NCBI GenBank assembly: GCA_023717525.1
Contig: JAMQPK010000220.1
Location: forward strand, 1-64,000
DNA length: 64,000 nucleotides
DNA from: Vicinamibacterales bacterium
Lineage (GTDB): Bacteria > Acidobacteriota > Vicinamibacteria > Vicinamibacterales > JAMQPK01
Direction: 5' to 3'
Shown here: piece after piece, positions 18,837 to 29,108 of the stretch
Layout: every line of letters starts with the position of its first letter
Position numbering within the stretch: the stretch's first letter is position 1
The notes under the pieces: generated by a model
Database searches by the model: none
Told to the model about the DNA's origin: nothing
The model's input: the letters and a program-made list of their open reading frames with translations, nothing else
Translations under genes and position numbers: made by a program

Positions 18837-20325
18837 TCGCCTGGCGGGCGTCGAAGATGAGTGCGGACGCGCGGTCGCTGTAGTAGCGGGCGAACAGAAT
18901 TTCCGTCGCATGAAGCGTGCGCGTTCGCGCCTGCGCCTCGTCTGGATAGCCCTCGAGCAGTGAGATTGACGGATCGAGCGCGGGGGGATGCGCGAGGATC
19001 ACGAAGCGAAAGCCGGGACGGGACTTGTTCGCTTCGACGAACCTGGCGACGCGCGTTAGCAGCCGGGAGGCGGGTTCGTTGACCCGGCCTATCTGACTCG
19101 CCGTTGTCCGGCTCCCCGCCGCGTGCACCGCGATCGCGCCTGCCAGCGCCGTCCCTGCCACCCACCGCGTCGTGTTCGACAGCGCCTTCAGGTCGACGAG
19201 TGCATATGCTGCGATAGTCAGGAGGAGGGCCGGAAAGTACAAGTAGTAGCTCGCCCCCTTCATTTCCCCCAGCGGCCGCCCCAGCGCGATCACCGCCGCG
19301 TAGCTTCCCATCGAGACGGTGACCAGTACGAGAAGCGGCCATGTGCGCCGAATCTGCGCGCGTGTCACCGACATCGCAACGCCCACCAGCAGAATGCCTA
19401 GAAGCATCGCATCCAGCGCCACGGCCAGTGGAGGAGCGGCCCCAACGTCGAACGTTTTGCCGATGCGGTTGAATGCCGTTGTCGAGAATGTGACGGCCGA
19501 GGGCAGCGCAAGATTCGACATCCACGCCCACAATCCCAGGGCTGATGTCGTCGCCATCCCAAGGAAATTGCCCGGCTGATGTACTCCACCCTCATGCACG
19601 TACTGAAACCTTGAAACGACGGATGCATGGGGTATGTAGAGGATGACAAAGAGCCACACGGGAGTTGTCAGCCGCGCGAGCCGCGCGAGTGTCGGTTGCG
19701 CGCCGCGCCGCCGTTCGACCAGGAAAATCAGCCCGGCCGCAGTCAGCGCGATTGGCACCAGTACTTCGTAGAAAAGTCCGCCGGCCGTCATCGCGCAGAC
19801 AAAGAGGCCGGTCGCACGTCCGCGTTGACGCGATTGCACCTCGAGCGTCAGTTCGACGAACGCCAGAAGTCCGATCAGCAGGCAGACACATGCAAGGATG
19901 TACCCGCCGAGGTGGTTCCAGAGAACCAGTTCCAGCGGAGGCTTCAGGACGACGAACAGCAGCGCAGCGCCGAAAGCCGCGCCGGACGGCCGCACCGCCA
20001 TGAGGAGTCGATAGAGGAAGAAGCCGGCCGCGGCGTGTGCCGCCAGGTTCGCGGTATTCCACCACACGTGGTGATAGGAAAAGGCCGTGTTCTCGGCCGC
20101 CAGCCACAAGAAAAGGAGTGGACGAAACAGCGCCTCGTCGCCCTTCCAGTACCGGCGCGAGGCCGCATAGTCGTAGAATTGCGCGCCTCGCGTGAACGAC
20201 GTGTCTCCCTGCAGCTCGGCAAAATACCAGAGCTGATCGCCAGCGAAGACACGATTGAGTGCCGGGTGGAACACCACCCATACAGTGAGGCTTATCAGGA
20301 AGATCGCCGTGCCAGTGCGCTTCAT
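18826..20325 (-). CDS. Polytopic membrane protein (GT39/ArnT-like glycosyltransferase fold)
   Basis: Multiple TM helices; operon with a YfhO-like membrane protein and GT2. Confidence 0.65.
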   Translation of the reverse strand: MKRTGTAIFLISLTVWVVFHPALNRVFAGDQLWYFAELQGDTSFTRGAQFYDYAASRRYWKGDEALFRPLLFLWLAAENTAFSYHHVWWNTANLAAHAAAGFFLYRLLMAVRPSGAAFGAALLFVVLKPPLELVLWNHLGGYILACVCLLIGLLAFVELTLEVQSRQRGRATGLFVCAMTAGGLFYEVLVPIALTAAGLIFLVERRRGAQPTLARLARLTTPVWLFVILYIPHASVVSRFQYVHEGGVHQPGNFLGMATTSALGLWAWMSNLALPSAVTFSTTAFNRIGKTFDVGAAPPLAVALDAMLLGILLVGVAMSVTRAQIRRTWPLLVLVTVSMGSYAAVIALGRPLGEMKGASYYLYFPALLLTIAAYALVDLKALSNTTRWVAGTALAGAIAVHAAGSRTTASQIGRVNEPASRLLTRVARFVEANKSRPGFRFVILAHPPALDPSISLLEGYPDEAQARTRTLHATEILFARYYSDRASALIFDARQATTQ

Positions 20326-22715
20326 ATCGTCGCAGCGAACATGGCTGTGGCGACTATCCAGAAGACGGCGTTCACGAACGTAATGAACGCAACGGTCGAA
20401 AACAGCGGAGATCCAAAGCGCATGCGGACAACATTCTCCCCCGAAGCGAGAGACACGGCTTTGTACGCAAGACTAGCTCGGTAGAGAGTCGTCGATCGTC
20501 CATTCACCGTGACGTGCCAGCCGGGATGCCAGACATCAGCGTACGCCATCCACGCGGGAGCGGGGCTCGTGACGGTCACCTGAATCGAGTTGGCGTCGAA
20601 GGCATCGACTCGGTAGCTCAGCGGCAGCGTGTCATCTTCCGACAACGGCCGCTGGTTGCTCCATGCGACGGGACGCCTGGCGCCGTTCGATTCATCGTTC
20701 GACGAACCGTCAATCACCAGCAGAAGGTTGCCGGCATACGATGGGTCGGCGAGCACGGCGGCGGTCTGGTTGAGCGAGCCGACGGCATAGGCATCGGCGA
20801 AAAAGCGAATCTTGTCTTCCGTAATGCCGGCGATTCTGCCCGACGCCGAATGATTCAGCGGAAACACGAGCGATGTCTGGTCGATGCCTGCCGGCAAGGT
20901 CGAACGGTCGTCGATGGGGAGGTGCCAGTAGGTGCGCAGGAGCTGATCGAAGGGCGCCAGCCACGAGTCGACCCTGAATGTCGAGCCCGGCTCGTCGGCG
21001 AAGAGGAACATGCTGTTCGTCCAGTACTGAGCACCTCTCGAAACACGCCCTTGCAGCTGCTGGCGCATCATCGGGCTGAAGGCGAGCACGGCGTTCAGTC
21101 GCGGATTGCTGCCGTCGAGCGTGGCGTTCTGGAGATCGCGATCCCGTCGCCTCGCGTACGGCATTGGAGCCGTCCGCACCACGGCACTGAGCTCGGCAGG
21201 GACGCGGTCGGTGCGCTCGATCAGCTGAGTGATCTTGAAATAGTAGACGTCTGCAGCGACGAAGACGAGGGCGACGCACAGCCCCGCGCGCCGCTTCCGC
21301 ATAAACGGGAGTAGCCCGAGGAGCACGGCGCCCGCTGCAGCGAGGATTGCGGCCGACTGCAGGCGACGGGCAACAAGGTTTGCGTTGTACGTATGGATTG
21401 GTCGATCGACTCCGGGATCCGACAGGGCGTCAACATACGGACCGATGGCTGTGTGGTTACGCGAGAGACCATACGCGAAGACTGAGACTCCCGCGAGCAG
21501 AGCCGCGGCAAGAAGGCCAGCCGCGACACGCTGACGCGAGGCGCGACCGCCTGCGTCGGCCCTCCAATCACATAACCATTGGAACCCGATACCTCCCACA
21601 AAACAGAGCATGACCTTCACGAGGGATGAAACGAGCCCGATGTGCCGGAAGTGATTCATTCCCGGCCATACATAGAACGCCATCGTTGACACCAACGTAC
21701 CGAGCGTGAACAGCAGCATGACCACCGCCACGACGACAAAGTGCATTTGTCGGCGTTCTGCGACGATCGCGCCCAGCAGCGCGAGGGGGAGGAGCAGGAT
21801 ACCGGCGTAGAGCGTCAGATCGAGCCAGGGAGAGATATTGAGGGCCAGGTCGGTCCATTTTCGAAGATCGGTGAGCCCCCCATAGCTCAGAAAGACGCTC
21901 AAGTCGGTCGATCCATCCGCGTGCCGGAACGGGCTGTAGGCGACAAGATCGCGGGTGCCGATCGTGAAGGACGCGTACACAATCGCAAAGGACAGCCCTC
22001 CGCCGCCCACAGCCGCAAGGGCTCGCCAGTTCCACGCGAGCCCGCGCAGTTGCCGCCAGACAAGTGAAGGGCTCGAGAGTGCGTAGGCCCCGAAGTACGC
22101 GGCGACGGCAAGGGATTGAACGGGGATCAGGTAGGGCAGGTTTCCCATCATCTGCGCTGCCAGCAGATTGGCAGCGAGGAAGAACGACGACCATCGCGCA
22201 CGCTCGAGGAACCGGTGGCCCAGCTCGATGACGAGAGGCAGCGCGAAGAACAGTTTGAAGTTCCAATATGGCTGGTCGAGGTAGACAGCGGATCCGACGA
22301 CGGTCATCGAGATGAAGAATACGGCGGGGAGACGGAAGAACCTCGTGGCCAGAAGCCAGGTGCCGACCAGAAGAACCATCTCGTCCACCAGCATGTTCAG
22401 GTGGTAGACGGCGACGAGATTCACGCTGCTGGGCACAACGCGTGTGTGAATGAGAGCGCTCTGGAGAAAGCTGCTCTGGATCCCGTACCAGAGGGTCGCC
22501 ACCGATCCATGCGTCAGGTAGGGCACCCACTGCGCGACTTCACGCGATTGGAGGGCGTTGTTCAGAAAGTAGTACTGAAGCGTGAAGTACTGAAAACCAT
22601 CATGAGCGACGGGCAGGCGGCGCTGCAGAAGTGCGATCCCGGTGTGCACGAGCTCTGCGGCCACGATCGCGGAAAACAGCAGCCGTGCCGGTCTTATCGC
22701 CAATAGTACATTTCG
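20322..22715 (-). CDS. Large polytopic membrane protein with C-terminal soluble domain (YfhO-like/GT-C)
   Basis: Hydrophobic helices from VLLAIRPARLLFSAIVAAEL onward; ends with WHPGWHVTVNGRSTTLYRASLAYKAVSLASGENVVRMRFGSP, typical of YfhO-like proteins. Start near 22715 inferred from the TM start. Confidence 0.75.
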   Translation of the reverse strand, partial: RNVLLAIRPARLLFSAIVAAELVHTGIALLQRRLPVAHDGFQYFTLQYYFLNNALQSREVAQWVPYLTHGSVATLWYGIQSSFLQSALIHTRVVPSSVNLVAVYHLNMLVDEMVLLVGTWLLATRFFRLPAVFFISMTVVGSAVYLDQPYWNFKLFFALPLVIELGHRFLERARWSSFFLAANLLAAQMMGNLPYLIPVQSLAVAAYFGAYALSSPSLVWRQLRGLAWNWRALAAVGGGGLSFAIVYASFTIGTRDLVAYSPFRHADGSTDLSVFLSYGGLTDLRKWTDLALNISPWLDLTLYAGILLLPLALLGAIVAERRQMHFVVVAVVMLLFTLGTLVSTMAFYVWPGMNHFRHIGLVSSLVKVMLCFVGGIGFQWLCDWRADAGGRASRQRVAAGLLAAALLAGVSVFAYGLSRNHTAIGPYVDALSDPGVDRPIHTYNANLVARRLQSAAILAAAGAVLLGLLPFMRKRRAGLCVALVFVAADVYYFKITQLIERTDRVPAELSAVVRTAPMPYARRRDRDLQNATLDGSNPRLNAVLAFSPMMRQQLQGRVSRGAQYWTNSMFLFADEPGSTFRVDSWLAPFDQLLRTYWHLPIDDRSTLPAGIDQTSLVFPLNHSASGRIAGITEDKIRFFADAYAVGSLNQTAAVLADPSYAGNLLLVIDGSSNDESNGARRPVAWSNQRPLSEDDTLPLSYRVDAFDANSIQVTVTSPAPAWMAYADVWHPGWHVTVNGRSTTLYRASLAYKAVSLASGENVVRMRFGSPLFSTVAFITFVNAVFWIVATAMFAATI

Positions 22716-23413
22716 CGGAACACCTGCAGCAGGTACGCGGCACCCCAACGGAACATCTGCAGTTTGCGCGTGCCGCCCATCCGGGCAGGCTCGGACACCG
22801 GGATCTCGGAAACGTTGAGACGCTTTTTCGCACACCGGATCGAAAGCAGCGGTTCGATGCCGATGACGGTGCCGCAAATGGTTTCCGGCGCGTAGCTGCT
22901 TTCCTTGTCAAGATCGAGCTGACCGAAGAGCGACGTCCTGTAGGCTCGATAGATTCCCATCGCATCGGTGTAGCGCCCGCCATGGCACAGGTTAATCAGC
23001 GTTGTGAACATCCAGTTGCCGAAGCCCGTCAGCAGGTCGTCGTCTTCGCTCCTGGCGGGAGGGAGATAGCGCGACGCGATGACCATATCCCTGCCACTGG
23101 CGACAGCTCCGACGAGATCGTGAAGGGCCTCAGCAGGGCAGTTCCCATCGGGGCTGAAGGTCACCACGAACTCTCCACGAATTTTCGGCCAGGCTTCGAT
23201 GTACGCGTGGCGAATGCCTTTGCGGTGCTGCACGTAGGTTTCCACGCCTTGTGTCCGTGCGAACTCGACGCTGCCGTCGCGCGAGCCACCGTCGACGAGC
23301 AAGATCTGGTCGAAGCCCTTCGAACACAGATCGGGCAGCATCGCGCGAAGCCCATCGATTTCGTTCAGGACCGGCAGGAACAACGTGACAGACGGTATCA
23401 AGCTGCGGAGCAT
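22694..23413 (-). CDS. Glycosyltransferase family 2 (dolichol-phosphate mannosyltransferase-like)
   Basis: LFLPVLNEIDGLRAMLPDL, ILLVDGGSRDGSVEFA, SPDGNCPAEALHDLVG, VIASRY. ORF open to 23458. Confidence 0.9.
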   Translation of the reverse strand: MLRSLIPSVTLFLPVLNEIDGLRAMLPDLCSKGFDQILLVDGGSRDGSVEFARTQGVETYVQHRKGIRHAYIEAWPKIRGEFVVTFSPDGNCPAEALHDLVGAVASGRDMVIASRYLPPARSEDDDLLTGFGNWMFTTLINLCHGGRYTDAMGIYRAYRTSLFGQLDLDKESSYAPETICGTVIGIEPLLSIRCAKKRLNVSEIPVSEPARMGGTRKLQMFRWGAAYLLQVFREMYYWR

Positions 23414-23568
23414 ACGGCATCGATGGCGCCGTAAATGAGAAAAGACTGTGAAACCCAATCACCTTTCGACTGGTTGCAAAAAGTCGGGCTTCCGGTTACC
23501 GTTGGCATCGGGTCCGAAAGTGCCCAAAAGTGGCCAGATTATGGAGAAGTTCTCCCAGGGAGCAGCGT

Positions 23569-24207
23569 ATGAAGATCGTGAACACTCCGTGGATCGTCTT
23601 GGGCGCACTAGTGGCGGCAATCACGCTTGCGGTGGGGTTGCCCGCGCAGGCGCAGTCGACTGCGCCGAGCGCGACCGACAAGCTGACGATTTCCGGCTGG
23701 GCGCTGAACATGAGCAACACTGCAACAGGCGCCAATCAGACGATTCGGATTAACATCGACGGCTGGTCGAATCCGACGCAGCGCCAGCACTTGATCGATA
23801 CCTTCCTCGAGAAGAAACAGGATGGGCTGCTTCGCGAGCTCGAGAAGCAGCCTGAGGTTGGACGGTTCAACTTCCCCGGGTACATGGGCCCAGATCCAGA
23901 CAACATCATGCGGCTTGGTACGGACATCCGCTATGCCATGAATTTTCCTGGCCAGGATGGCGGCCGCCGCATTGTGATCATTACTCCCCGCGTGATCGGC
24001 TTTCGCGAGACGGTCAATCAGCCACGCCGATCCGACTATCCCTTCACGCTGTTCGAAATGCGGTTCGACAAGGCCGGCAAGGGTGAGGGCAAGATGGCTT
24101 ACATGACGCAAATCCTGTTCAACAAGAAGACGAACTCGATCGAGCTCGAGAACTACTCGAGTGAGCCGGTCCGGCTGAACAATCTAGTTTTGGAAGTGAA
24201 GAAGTAG
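23569..24207 (+). CDS. Secreted protein of unknown function
   Basis: Signal peptide MKIVNTPWIVLGALVAAITLAVGLPAQAQ; followed directly by a DUF4136-like gene. Confidence 0.7.
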   Translation: MKIVNTPWIVLGALVAAITLAVGLPAQAQSTAPSATDKLTISGWALNMSNTATGANQTIRINIDGWSNPTQRQHLIDTFLEKKQDGLLRELEKQPEVGRFNFPGYMGPDPDNIMRLGTDIRYAMNFPGQDGGRRIVIITPRVIGFRETVNQPRRSDYPFTLFEMRFDKAGKGEGKMAYMTQILFNKKTNSIELENYSSEPVRLNNLVLEVKK

Positions 24208-24792
24208 ATGACCATCCAACCCAGCCGTGGCCTCATCGTCCTTGCGATCGCCGCCGGCGTCATCGCCGCCGTTCAGTCCGGCACCGCGGCCGTCAAGACG
24301 CGCGCCGATTTCGACAAGGCCTTCGACTTCCGGCAGATGCACACCTACGGATGGTCCGAGAAACCCGGATACGTCATGGTCGCGCGCACGCCACAGGACG
24401 ACCCCGAGGCCATCCAGAAGGTGGCCGAGCCGTACATTCTGGACGCGGTGAAAGCGGAATTACCGGGACGAGGTCTCACAGCGGCAACGGCGGCACCAGA
24501 TTTGACGGTCACCTACTATCTGTTGCTGACCATTGGTGATTCTTCGCAGACGATGGGCCAGTTCCTTCCTCCTGTCGCTCAATGGGGCATACCGCCGTTC
24601 GCGCCTTCCACCACCTGGATAAAGGTGATCCCGATGGGCTCACTTGTGCTCGACTTGATCTCAAAAGGGCAGGTGGTCTGGAGAGGCGTCGGTGAAGCCG
24701 AGATCAAAGCGGATCTGAACCTGGACAAGCGCGCAGCGCTTGTCCGGGAAGCCGTGCGAGAAATTCTGAAGCGCTATCCGCCCAAGAAATAG
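24208..24792 (+). CDS. DUF4136-like envelope protein
   Basis: ADFDKAFDFRQMHTYGWSEK...LPGRGLTAATAAPDLTVTYYL; starts one base after the previous stop. Confidence 0.8.
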   Translation: MTIQPSRGLIVLAIAAGVIAAVQSGTAAVKTRADFDKAFDFRQMHTYGWSEKPGYVMVARTPQDDPEAIQKVAEPYILDAVKAELPGRGLTAATAAPDLTVTYYLLLTIGDSSQTMGQFLPPVAQWGIPPFAPSTTWIKVIPMGSLVLDLISKGQVVWRGVGEAEIKADLNLDKRAALVREAVREILKRYPPKK

Positions 24793-25563
24793 CTAGTGTG
24801 CGGTGAGCTTGCGCTGGAGGTCGATCATCGCCTGCTGACTGACCCTGGTGAATCCCGCGGTTGGGCGGTCGAGATCGACAATCGTAAACAACACCACTGA
24901 AAACGAAACGGCCAGGGCCAGCTCGATGTTGAACTGGCGCGTGCCGCTCAACCCGATCTGGGCGCCCATCATCAGCATCCCGATCATCAGCAGCGTGTAG
25001 AGCGCGACCCAGATGGCAGGGGGGACCCGGTAACGGAGACCGACTGTCACCCGTCTCACGCTCACGTCGATCACGTCGTTCACCGACTGAATGAAGAGCC
25101 CGATCGTAAACGAGCCAGGATCCCGCTGCCCGGCCTCCTGCGCCAGGGCCCATATCTGTTCGTGTATCGTCTCGGAAGTGTGAAGCGCGTCAGCGATGTC
25201 AATCTCGCCGCTGACGGCCTTCAGGCGGAGGATGGTGTAGTCGCGAAGCAGGTCGCGCGAACGAGAACGGGACGGTTCGGTCAGGAAGCCGGCGCGAAGC
25301 CAGGCGACGTCGATGGCGTTTGCCTCCTCAACGACGAGGTTCTTTCTGGTTTCGTGGCGGGCCGCGGCGTTGCTGAACGTGAACGCCAGCATGAACGCGA
25401 GCAACCCCATGGTTGCGCCCACCATCGCGCTGGATACTTCGAGCTTGCCGTGTCCCCTGAGAAGCCGTCGCTTTCCGACGCGGATGCCGATCTCGAGGGC
25501 GACCAGGACCAGACCGAGCGTTGCCAGAAATGCAATCCAGAGTGGAATACTGTCGATGGACAT
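24793..25563 (-). CDS. Four-TM bestrophin-like/DUF4239-type membrane protein
   Basis: AMVGATMGLLAFMLAFTFSNAAARHETRKNLVVEEANAIDVAWLRAGFL; two C-terminal TM helices; start at 25563 preferred. Confidence 0.7.
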   Translation of the reverse strand: MSIDSIPLWIAFLATLGLVLVALEIGIRVGKRRLLRGHGKLEVSSAMVGATMGLLAFMLAFTFSNAAARHETRKNLVVEEANAIDVAWLRAGFLTEPSRSRSRDLLRDYTILRLKAVSGEIDIADALHTSETIHEQIWALAQEAGQRDPGSFTIGLFIQSVNDVIDVSVRRVTVGLRYRVPPAIWVALYTLLMIGMLMMGAQIGLSGTRQFNIELALAVSFSVVLFTIVDLDRPTAGFTRVSQQAMIDLQRKLTAH

Positions 25564-25603
25564 GGTGAGGCGGATTATGATGTATGCAGAAGGCAGCGTC
25601 GAC

Positions 25604-26227
25604 ATGAAACCCACACTCTGTTTTGCTCTGGCCGCACTCGTCGCCTCGGCGACCGTCATCGCCGCACCCAAGTTCACATCCGTCTGGAAAACCCCGACCG
25701 CGTACGAAGTCAGCCTTCTCGGCAAGAAGGTTGCGGCGCTGATCATCACCCAGGACGATTCGCTGCGCGTGGCGGGCGAAGAGGCGCTGGCGCAGGAGCT
25801 GACAAAGCGAGGGCTTCAAGGCGTGGCCACCTATCGCTTCGTCCCGAAGGAAGAGACCACCGTCGCCGAGAGAGCGAAGGGGTGGTTCGAGCGGGCAGGA
25901 GTGGAAGGTGTGCTGGCAATGCGGCCCGTCAGCATGGAGAAGACGACCGCGTACACGCCCGGCACTTGGGTGAGCCCTTCCTATGGGACGCTGTGGGGCT
26001 ACTACGGCTATGGATGGGGCACGATGTACATCCCCGGATCGTCGAGCAAGGAGACCACCGTGGTGGTCGAGACGACGATCTACAGCGTTCCGCGTAATTC
26101 GCTGCTATGGGCTGCTGTCAGCGAGACCAAGGACCCGAAGACGCTGGCCAAGTTCATTCAGGATCTGGTCGGTGCCTCCGTGAAGGAACTCCAACGGCAG
26201 GGGCTTGCCCGCCAGATCAAGAAGTAG
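25604..26227 (+). CDS. Secreted envelope protein of unknown function
   Basis: Signal peptide MKPTLCFALAALVASATVIAA; Gly/Tyr-rich segment PSYGTLWGYYGYGWGTMYIPGSS. Confidence 0.7.
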   Translation: MKPTLCFALAALVASATVIAAPKFTSVWKTPTAYEVSLLGKKVAALIITQDDSLRVAGEEALAQELTKRGLQGVATYRFVPKEETTVAERAKGWFERAGVEGVLAMRPVSMEKTTAYTPGTWVSPSYGTLWGYYGYGWGTMYIPGSSSKETTVVVETTIYSVPRNSLLWAAVSETKDPKTLAKFIQDLVGASVKELQRQGLARQIKK

Positions 26228-26242
26228 ATATAGTCTTCGATC

Positions 26243-26761
26243 ATGAAGATCATCGGGTTCATCCTCGTTTCCCTCACACTGTCTTCGCTCGCCTTTGCCC
26301 AGCAAGGCGCCGCAGTCGGCAAGGTGGAGACCAAGTCTGACGCCAAGGCGAATTTTGCCGCGTTCCACACCTACAGCTGGACGCCCGGGTTGCATGCCGA
26401 TACCCCAGAGGTGCACAAGATGATTGTTGCGGCCTGCGAAGCTGAAATGACCAAACTGGGATTCAAGAGTGTGACGACCGGCGCCGACACGACTCTGGCC
26501 TATTACACGGTGAGAAGTACAGAGGTGGATCTGAAGGCATTGGACAAGCTCGACAAGCAGGGGCTCAGCGGCGACGCCGCGACGAAGACGCTTGGACGGC
26601 TAGTCGTCGTGATGCGCACCGGTGCCACATCCCCTCAGCAAGTGTGGTCGGCCAGCACGCGGGAGTTCGTCGACCAGGATCCGGCGAAGATGAATGAGAT
26701 CGTCCGGTCCGTGGCCGCGCGACTGTTCGAAACCTATCCGGGACGGAAGGCTGCGCGCTAG
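26243..26761 (+). CDS. DUF4136-like envelope protein
   Basis: SDAKANFAAFHTYSWTPGLHADTPEVHKMIVAACEAEMTKLGFKSVTTGADTTLAYYTV. Confidence 0.8.
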   Translation: MKIIGFILVSLTLSSLAFAQQGAAVGKVETKSDAKANFAAFHTYSWTPGLHADTPEVHKMIVAACEAEMTKLGFKSVTTGADTTLAYYTVRSTEVDLKALDKLDKQGLSGDAATKTLGRLVVVMRTGATSPQQVWSASTREFVDQDPAKMNEIVRSVAARLFETYPGRKAAR

Positions 26762-27528
26762 AAGCGGAAGCGGACGCCCACGATGAACGGTATCGTCCAC
26801 CGCGAGCTCTTGTCGTTGATGGTTTCCAGGCCTGTGCCTGCGAGGCCATCGACCTCGGACATGCCACCGACGCGGCGAAGGCCGATCTGGCCAAATGCTT
26901 CCATCCGCTTTCCCGTCTTGACGAGCAGCCCCACGTTTCCGCCGAATGTGAAAGCAGCGGTCCGATCGTAGAAGTCGGTGGCATTGCCTGATAAATTGGC
27001 AGCCGGTGCCACAAGGACGACGTCGGTCTCGTCGACGAACGCTATGCCCAAGCTGCCTTCGACGTACGAGCGCACGTTCGGCGTCACGACCCTGTAGCGT
27101 CGCAGCCCGACATCAAGTCCGAAACTCTGGTAGTCGGCGTATTGTCCGTAAAGCCTCGACGCGCCGATCTCGCCCATTGGCGTGAGATCGGCGTCAAGTG
27201 ACTGAAATGTGAACGTGGCTACCGCCTCCAGCGTGTCGTTGAGCATGTAGCCGCCGCCAAACCTCAGGTTCAGACCTGTTCCGTAAACGTCCTCGTACTT
27301 GTTCTTCGTGATGACCACGGCCTGATTGTTGATGCGGCCGATTCCACTTGAATTGATGTTGCCGCTGATGCTGTTGTCCCACCCGATGCCGACCTCTGCG
27401 CTCCAGCGTCCGTCGGTCTCGGGCGTGGCTGGCGCGGGTGGCGTGGCGGGCTGCGCCTGTGCGGGCGAGCTTCCGCACAAGAACATGGCGATCATCATTG
27501 CAGCAGCGACGTGTTTCCAATTGATCAA
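26758..27528 (-). CDS. Outer-membrane beta-barrel protein
   Basis: Signal peptide; GRWSAEVGIGWDNSISGNI...; ends in aromatic ...IPFIVGVRFRF. Confidence 0.75.
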   Translation of the reverse strand: MINWKHVAAAMMIAMFLCGSSPAQAQPATPPAPATPETDGRWSAEVGIGWDNSISGNINSSGIGRINNQAVVITKNKYEDVYGTGLNLRFGGGYMLNDTLEAVATFTFQSLDADLTPMGEIGASRLYGQYADYQSFGLDVGLRRYRVVTPNVRSYVEGSLGIAFVDETDVVLVAPAANLSGNATDFYDRTAAFTFGGNVGLLVKTGKRMEAFGQIGLRRVGGMSEVDGLAGTGLETINDKSSRWTIPFIVGVRFRF

Positions 27529-27539
27529 ATTGAGGCTCC

Positions 27540-29099
27540 TTATTTGAGTTCCGCTTTCGCCGCATTCCGGTTCTCCATCTGTTCGACCGCGAGCTTGTAT
27601 GCGACGTAGTACTTGTAGATGTTGCTGACGTAGGTGACGGTCTCGCGCCCGATCCGCTCTGAGGCTATGCGCTCGACGTTGCCGAACCAGAGGTTAGGAT
27701 TGAGGCCCCGTTTCTCCGTCTCACGCCGGAGCTGCCTGATGCGCCCAGGCCCGGCGTTGTAAGACGCAAACGTCATCAAGCCCTTGTTGAGGTCATCCAT
27801 CGGCTCATCTTTGAAATACTGGTCCATCATGAACCGCATGTACTTCACGCCGGCGTTGATGTTGGGTTCCACCTTGGTGATATCGCCGACGTTCAGCTCC
27901 TTGCCCGTTGCCGGCATGACCTGCATCATGCCGATCGCGCCAACGGGGCTCTTGGCGTTCTGGTCCAACGTGGACTCCTGATAACCCTGCGCCGCCATCA
28001 ACAGGTAGTCGATCTTGTACTGGGCGCTGTACTTCTTGAACAGCGCAATCACGGCCTGGAATTTCTTGCGCTCGGCCTCCGACGTCGCGTTCTTTGCGTA
28101 CTTGACGTTCTCGAGATATCGACGTTCGATGGTGTTCCGGAACGCGTCGCCTTCGCTGTGCTTCCGGACCCACGAATTGACGGCCTCGCGAAGCTTTGGG
28201 TTGTCCTTGCGCATCGCGACGGCGAGGCTCCCACCTGACCGCACGACCATCTCGCGATGCACGCTCAGGTTCTTGAATACCTGGCTCCAGAACTCGGCCA
28301 GATAGTCGTCAACGACGGTCGCACTCACGAGGCCGGCGTTGACCATCTCGAGCAGATCCTCGTCTTCGAGAACTGCCGGCGCTTCTTTTAGAACCACTGC
28401 CGGCTTGCCACGCGCCTTCAGTTGCTCGTTCAGCTTGACGAGGCTCTCGTAGTAGACGCTTGCCTTACGGACAAACACCTCTTGTCCGGCGAGATCGTCC
28501 AGGCTGGACATCGACGGCGCCCCTGGTCCGGTAACGACCAGTTCGCTGACGTTCTTACGGGTGGGCTCCGAGAAAGCTACGAGCGCCTCTCGCTCGGGCG
28601 TCACGGTTACCATCGCCGCGACCATGTCGACCTTGCCGCTCGTCAGGGCGGTATAAAGCATGTCGCGCGGCAAAGGTACGAACACGACGTGCACCTTCAG
28701 GTTGCCAGTTTTGGCCTTTGCGTTCAGCTCGTCCTCGAATAGCTTCCCCGACTCGTACGCCAACCCGCGCTGCTGCCCCTCGTCGATGAAGTAGTGTGTG
28801 CGATTGAAGGTGACAGCGACGCGAATGAAGCGATGCTTCATCATCTCGTCGAGGTCGCCGGTGAGCGGCTTGTCCATCAGCGAGCGCATGTCTTCCGGCA
28901 GGGCGTCGTACGGTGACGTCGCCTCGGGAAGGGGTGCGTCGGCTGCCGCTGACGTGTTCGTGACCGGAGATGCGCCCGCCGCCGGAGGTGTGTCCGTCGC
29001 CGGCGTGGTGCTGTTCTGGCCGGAGCAAGCCATGGCCGTTGTGGCAGCAAGCAAGGCGATAGCGGTCCGAATCGCGTGAATTCTTGAAATTGACATCAA
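27540..29099 (-). CDS. mltF: MltF-like lipoprotein: SBP_bac_3 domain plus SLT lytic transglycosylase
   Basis: Lipobox AMAC; solute-binding-like region; MAAQGYQESTLDQNAKSPVGAIGMMQVMPATGKEL and FASYNAGPGRIRQLR SLT motifs. Confidence 0.9.
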   Translation of the reverse strand: MMSISRIHAIRTAIALLAATTAMACSGQNSTTPATDTPPAAGASPVTNTSAAADAPLPEATSPYDALPEDMRSLMDKPLTGDLDEMMKHRFIRVAVTFNRTHYFIDEGQQRGLAYESGKLFEDELNAKAKTGNLKVHVVFVPLPRDMLYTALTSGKVDMVAAMVTVTPEREALVAFSEPTRKNVSELVVTGPGAPSMSSLDDLAGQEVFVRKASVYYESLVKLNEQLKARGKPAVVLKEAPAVLEDEDLLEMVNAGLVSATVVDDYLAEFWSQVFKNLSVHREMVVRSGGSLAVAMRKDNPKLREAVNSWVRKHSEGDAFRNTIERRYLENVKYAKNATSEAERKKFQAVIALFKKYSAQYKIDYLLMAAQGYQESTLDQNAKSPVGAIGMMQVMPATGKELNVGDITKVEPNINAGVKYMRFMMDQYFKDEPMDDLNKGLMTFASYNAGPGRIRQLRRETEKRGLNPNLWFGNVERIASERIGRETVTYVSNIYKYYVAYKLAVEQMENRNAAKAELK

Positions 29100-29108
29100 T
29101 TGAGGATT

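Noticed and set aside
21568-22530. 320-aa minus-strand ORF in an alternate frame of the YfhO-like gene
   Set aside because: Out-of-frame reading of a strongly hydrophobic, well-supported gene.
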